A stretch of DNA of 11,303 bases. Source: Alloprevotella sp. Its GTDB lineage: Bacteria > Bacteroidota > Bacteroidia > Bacteroidales > Bacteroidaceae. A program made the translations under genes and the position numbers. The notes below the pieces were generated by a model. The model worked only from the letters and a program-made list of their open reading frames with translations. It had not been told where the DNA came from and made no database searches. This document shows positions 8,787 to 11,303 of this stretch, one piece after another. How positions within the stretch are numbered: the stretch's first letter is position 1; every line of letters begins with the position of its first letter. The stretch is from NCBI GenBank assembly GCA_015259235.1, contig JABZGM010000012.1:9036-20338 (forward strand), in the 5' to 3' direction.

Positions 8787-9683
8787 CTAGTTTTTCTTCA
8801 CGATATACATTCCTGCAGGGAGGTCTTCGAAACGTCCTTCGAGGGGCGTGCCTTGGAGCGTAAACCAGCTGCAACCTTTCAGAGCTGATTCTTGCTGGGG
8901 AGCTGTGGAAATGCCACCTGCTGGTACTTGAGTGGTTTCAGCAGTACTCTCTGCTTCTTCTGTTTTGTAGGTGAAGTATCCGGTCTCTGGGTTCGCCATA
9001 TCGCCACCATCTTTCATCATGTTGTAAGGCACTGCCCCTTTCAACTTGATGCAGTCTGCGAACATACTACGTGCTCCCTTCAGTTGCCACTCGTAATTAC
9101 AATAGATAGTGGTTAATGCACTGCAATTGAAGAACATTTCAGACATAGTCTGCACGTTAGAGGTATTGAAGCTAGTGAGATCTAATGTCACCAATGAAGA
9201 ACAGTCGGAGAACATTGACTGCATATTAGTTACTCTAGCAGTGTTAAAGCTAGAGAGATTGAGTGAAGTGAGAGAACGACAACCGCTGAACATATACTGC
9301 ATCTCTCTAACTCTAGCAGTCTTGAAATGTGACAAGTGCAAAGAGCGAAGAGAAGCACAACCATTGAACATTGAATACATCTTCTCGACTTTATCTGTAT
9401 TCAAATTCTCGAGTCCTTGAATCTTTTTAAGATTAGTGCAACCACAAAACATAAAGCTAGTGCTCCATGGGGAATACTCTTTGAAGGAAGCATCAAAGAC
9501 AACAAGTTCTATGCTTCTATTGTCCTTGCATACCTCAGTATAACCACCTCCACATTTGATTAGTGTTTCAAAAGTTTCTCCCTCACGAGTGTCACGAAGA
9601 GTGTCGTAGTAGAAAGTGACAACAGTGCCGTTGCTGGTAAATTCAACGTAGGCTTCACGTAACATGTTGGAAGATTGTTCCAT
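8787..9683 (-). CDS. BspA-type leucine-rich-repeat (DUF285) protein lacking a signal peptide
   Basis: This 298-residue protein belongs to the BspA-like/DUF285 repeat family, usually surface proteins in Bacteroidales. Residues 1-89 form the typical N-terminal cap (TVVTFYYD at 20-27, VVFDASF at 61-67). Four 26-residue repeats follow at 90-115, 116-141, 142-167 and 168-193, with the pattern LxLSxFNTxxVxxMxxMFxxCxSL. A degenerate fifth repeat and a capping GGDMANPETGYFTYK (226-240) come next. A Thr/Ala/Glu/Gln-rich linker (241-269) leads to a tail (272-296) with WFTLQGTPLEG and LPAGMYIVKK. That tail resembles the last part of a T9SS C-terminal sorting domain. No signal peptide or lipobox is present, and an in-frame stop at 9696-9698 excludes an upstream extension. 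The start has a good AGAGGGG ribosome-binding site. The gene is visibly more AT-rich than sprA or nuoN. The family is clear. Function and cellular location are not: it may be a 5'-truncated surface protein, a cytoplasmic member, or a cassette donor. Confidence 0.85.
   Translation of the reverse strand: MEQSSNMLREAYVEFTSNGTVVTFYYDTLRDTREGETFETLIKCGGGYTEVCKDNRSIELVVFDASFKEYSPWSTSFMFCGCTNLKKIQGLENLNTDKVEKMYSMFNGCASLRSLHLSHFKTARVREMQYMFSGCRSLTSLNLSSFNTARVTNMQSMFSDCSSLVTLDLTSFNTSNVQTMSEMFFNCSALTTIYCNYEWQLKGARSMFADCIKLKGAVPYNMMKDGGDMANPETGYFTYKTEEAESTAETTQVPAGGISTAPQQESALKGCSWFTLQGTPLEGRFEDLPAGMYIVKKN
9105..9416 (-). repeat. Four tandem 78-bp repeats encoding DUF285 leucine-rich units
   Basis: Four consecutive 26-codon units encode residues 90-193 of the LRR protein. 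Periodicity is visible in the DNA as well: CTCTAGCAG occurs at 9233-9241 and again at 9311-9319, exactly 78 bases apart. Most other positions have diverged, so the units are old duplications rather than fresh ones. Each unit carries MF-x-x-C at the same place (residues 105-109, 131-135, 157-161, 183-187). Confidence 0.85.
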
Positions 9684-9690
9684 GATTTCA

Positions 9691-9697
9691 CCCCTCT
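9691..9697 (-). promoter_or_regulatory. Shine-Dalgarno-like site of the LRR gene
   Basis: AGAGGGG on the minus strand stands 7 bases before the ATG at 9683-9681. This supports that ATG over the in-frame ATG at codon 7. It is notable because ruvA and sprA in this window have no comparable site. A 5-bp hairpin (9703-9707 with 9712-9716, loop of 4) lies just upstream of it and might sit close enough to affect ribosome access. The remainder of 9717-9900 shows no convincing promoter, although a lone TATAAT reads on the minus strand at 9755-9750. Confidence 0.5.
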
Positions 9698-9908
9698 AAA
9701 GTCCTTCATCAGAAGGCTGCCGAACAGGGTTTGGGCAGTTTGGTTAATGATTATAGGATAGAACGACCGAAGCGGTGACCACTTTTCAGATAGGGAAGCG
9801 AGAATCTAACTGGGTCGTATATCTCTATATCCCCAAAAGCGGAAAAGGTAAACGAGAAATGCAGAGAAAAAATGATATTAATCTAACGGACATGAGAAAG
9901 TAAAAGAA

Positions 9909-9943
9909 AATGGTGGACACTTCACTAGGAAGTGTCCACCATT
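9909..9943 (-). terminator. Intrinsic terminator of the nuo operon
   Basis: The arms 9909-9922 and 9930-9943 are perfectly complementary over 14 bp (GGTGGACACTT core) around a 7-base loop. Read on the minus strand, the stem starts 38 bases after the nuoN stop and is followed by UUCUUUUA, a U-rich tail. This is the layout of a factor-independent terminator. nuoN is usually the last gene of nuo operons, which agrees with an operon end here. It also separates nuoN transcription from the LRR gene on the same strand. Confidence 0.8.
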
Positions 9944-9981
9944 AATTATAGGCGAAAGTGCGTTATACTAAGACAAGTGCA

Positions 9982-11303
9982 CTACAAGAAAGCGCGGAAA
10001 ACACCATAAGAGAAGGTGTCGAGATAGCTGTAAACGCAACCCAAGATGCCGAGGAGCAAAACACCTGCTACGCAAATGGCGATGGCAGTGCGAGAATAAC
10101 AGTCGCTTTTGAAAGTGGCAATGGGATTCTCACTAGGATTGATGTACATTGCTTTCACAATGAGGAGATAGTAGTAGAGTGAAATCACCGTGTTGATCAA
10201 GGCGATGAGCACCAACCAATGATAACCTGCGTGGAAAGCTGCCATGAAGACGAAGAACTTCGAGAAGAAACCAGCGAAGGGGGGAATACCTGCCAAAGAG
10301 AACAAGCAGAGCGTCATGATGAACGCGAGCTTGGGATTGGTGCGGTAAAGTCCGTTGTAGTCATCAATGCCTATCAAACCGCTGTTTTGCTCTACGACAT
10401 TCATCACGGCAAATGCACCCATGTTGGCTGCCATATAGACGAGGAGATAGAAGACCATGGCTGTCATGCCTTGCGCTGTACCGCCCATGAGGGTGAGCAC
10501 GAGGTAACCGGCTTGAGAGATGGCAGAGAATGCCATGAAACGCTTGAGGTTTTTCTGACGAATAGCGAAGAGATTGGCGATGGTGATAGAAGCTATGATA
10601 ATCCAGAAGAAGGCAGTGTTCCAGGCTTCAAAGAGACCACCGTTAGCGGAGAATACCTTCGTGAGTACTGTGAAAAGCACAAAGGCTGCACTACCCTTAG
10701 AAATCACGCTCAAATAGCCCGTAACGACGGTGGGTGCACCTTCGTAAGTGTCGGCTGTCCAGAGGTGGAAGGGAACAAGAGAAATCTTGAAGCCCATGCC
10801 GGTGATGAAGAAGAGCATGCCGAGGAGGGTGAATGCGTTGGCTTCGCCTAAGAGTGCGAAGACTCCATCGAAATACAAGGTGCCAGTGCCACCGTAGACC
10901 ATAGAGAGACCATAGAGCAACAAGCCAGCAGAGAAGAGGGCAAGCAAGATGAACTTGGCGCCTGCTTCGGCACTTTCGTAACGGTACTTATCGTAGCTCA
11001 CGAGAGCTGCCATGGGAATGGAGGCTAACTCGAGTCCGATGAAGAACATGAGGAAGTGTCCGCTGGAGATCATGAAGTACATGCCAAGGAGGGTGAAGAG
11101 CGTGATGAGATAGAACTCACCTTGTTTCACCAAATTCTCCTGACGTGACATCCAACCATGTGCCATGAAGAAGGTGATGAGCGTGCCGATGCTGAGCACC
11201 GACTTGACAATGCCGCTCATGGCGGTGGTGACGTACATGCCACCAAAAGCGGTGGTGGCTGCATCGCCACTGAGTGTGGGCACGAGATTCAACAATGTGT
11301 GCG
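9982..11303 (-). CDS. nuoN: NADH-quinone oxidoreductase (complex I) subunit N, partial at 5' end
   Basis: NuoN is one of the three antiporter-like, proton-translocating membrane subunits of respiratory complex I. The visible 439 or so residues are almost continuous transmembrane helices, ending in a normal stop at 9984-9982. Hallmarks are FIGLELASIP, GFKISLVPFHLWTADTYEGAP, the following SVISKGSA, NLKRFMAFSAISQAGY and LAGIPPFAGFFSKF. Numbered from the codon at 11295, Glu89, Lys114, Lys170, Lys200 and Lys346 sit at nearly the spacing of E. coli NuoN Glu133, Lys158, Lys217, Lys247 and Lys395. The charged residues of the proton path are therefore conserved. The offset of 44 from E. coli numbering, with the frame continuing as His-Thr-Leu past 11295 to the window edge, means the true start lies outside. 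About 42-44 residues are missing, giving a full length near 480. The TTG at 11295-11293 is not the start. A strong terminator follows, and the rest of the nuo operon should lie to the right. Confidence 0.96.
   Translation of the reverse strand, partial: HTLLNLVPTLSGDAATTAFGGMYVTTAMSGIVKSVLSIGTLITFFMAHGWMSRQENLVKQGEFYLITLFTLLGMYFMISSGHFLMFFIGLELASIPMAALVSYDKYRYESAEAGAKFILLALFSAGLLLYGLSMVYGGTGTLYFDGVFALLGEANAFTLLGMLFFITGMGFKISLVPFHLWTADTYEGAPTVVTGYLSVISKGSAAFVLFTVLTKVFSANGGLFEAWNTAFFWIIIASITIANLFAIRQKNLKRFMAFSAISQAGYLVLTLMGGTAQGMTAMVFYLLVYMAANMGAFAVMNVVEQNSGLIGIDDYNGLYRTNPKLAFIMTLCLFSLAGIPPFAGFFSKFFVFMAAFHAGYHWLVLIALINTVISLYYYLLIVKAMYINPSENPIATFKSDCYSRTAIAICVAGVLLLGILGCVYSYLDTFSYGVFRAFL

Noticed and set aside
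8647..8874. 75-residue minus-strand open frame overlapping the end of the LRR gene
   Set aside because: It overlaps the LRR coding region out of frame, covers the inverted repeat, and has no recognisable sequence or ribosome-binding site.
9703..9755. TATAAT on the minus strand as promoter of the LRR gene
   Set aside because: No matching -35 element at 16-18 bases, and Bacteroidota sigma factors use TTTG/TAnnTTTG boxes, which are not visible here.
10219..10851. 210-residue charged open frame opposite nuoN
   Set aside because: Rich in Glu, His, Cys and Gly, as expected from reading the complement of hydrophobic codons. nuoN on the other strand is unmistakable.
11293..11295. TTG as the nuoN start codon
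   Set aside because: The frame continues to the window edge and the conserved charged residues are offset by 44 from E. coli NuoN, so the real start is beyond the window.

Overview
The window looks like a chromosomal segment from an anaerobic member of the Bacteroidota, most likely order Bacteroidales and perhaps close to Prevotellaceae. This rests on three gene families: a full-length SprA (Sov) outer-membrane translocon of the type IX secretion system, a BspA-type leucine-rich-repeat protein, and a Bacteroidales-like NuoN. Shine-Dalgarno signals are weak or absent before ruvA and sprA, which fits the phylum. The taxonomic placement is inference from gene content.

Left part (1-8365, + strand). 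ruvA (163-774) encodes the Holliday-junction-binding subunit of the RuvABC branch-migration machine. After a 94-base gap comes sprA (869-8365, 2498 residues), the very large beta-barrel through which T9SS cargo crosses the outer membrane. The genes are co-directional with no clear terminator between them, so they may be co-transcribed. Functionally they are unrelated.

Middle (8366-8786). This 421-base stretch has no gene but is rich in dyad symmetry. A weak hairpin follows the sprA stop. A cluster of repeated palindromic units shares a CGTCGGAGATTTT core and ends in a perfect 17-bp inverted repeat bounded by A and T runs, a probable bidirectional terminator. A separate 16-bp inverted repeat lies further right.

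Right part (8787-11303, - strand). A 298-residue BspA/DUF285-type repeat protein (8787-9683) has a good ribosome-binding site and a C-terminal tail resembling part of a T9SS sorting domain, but no export signal. It is more AT-rich than its neighbours. Upstream of it lies a strong hairpin with a U-rich tail that closes the nuo operon. Then comes nuoN (9982-11303), the membrane proton-pumping subunit N of respiratory complex I, cut by the window's right edge with about 42-44 N-terminal residues missing.

Most of the window is core housekeeping and secretion machinery. No clearly new multi-gene system is visible. The least ordinary items are the palindrome cluster after sprA and the signal-less BspA-like gene placed between two core loci.
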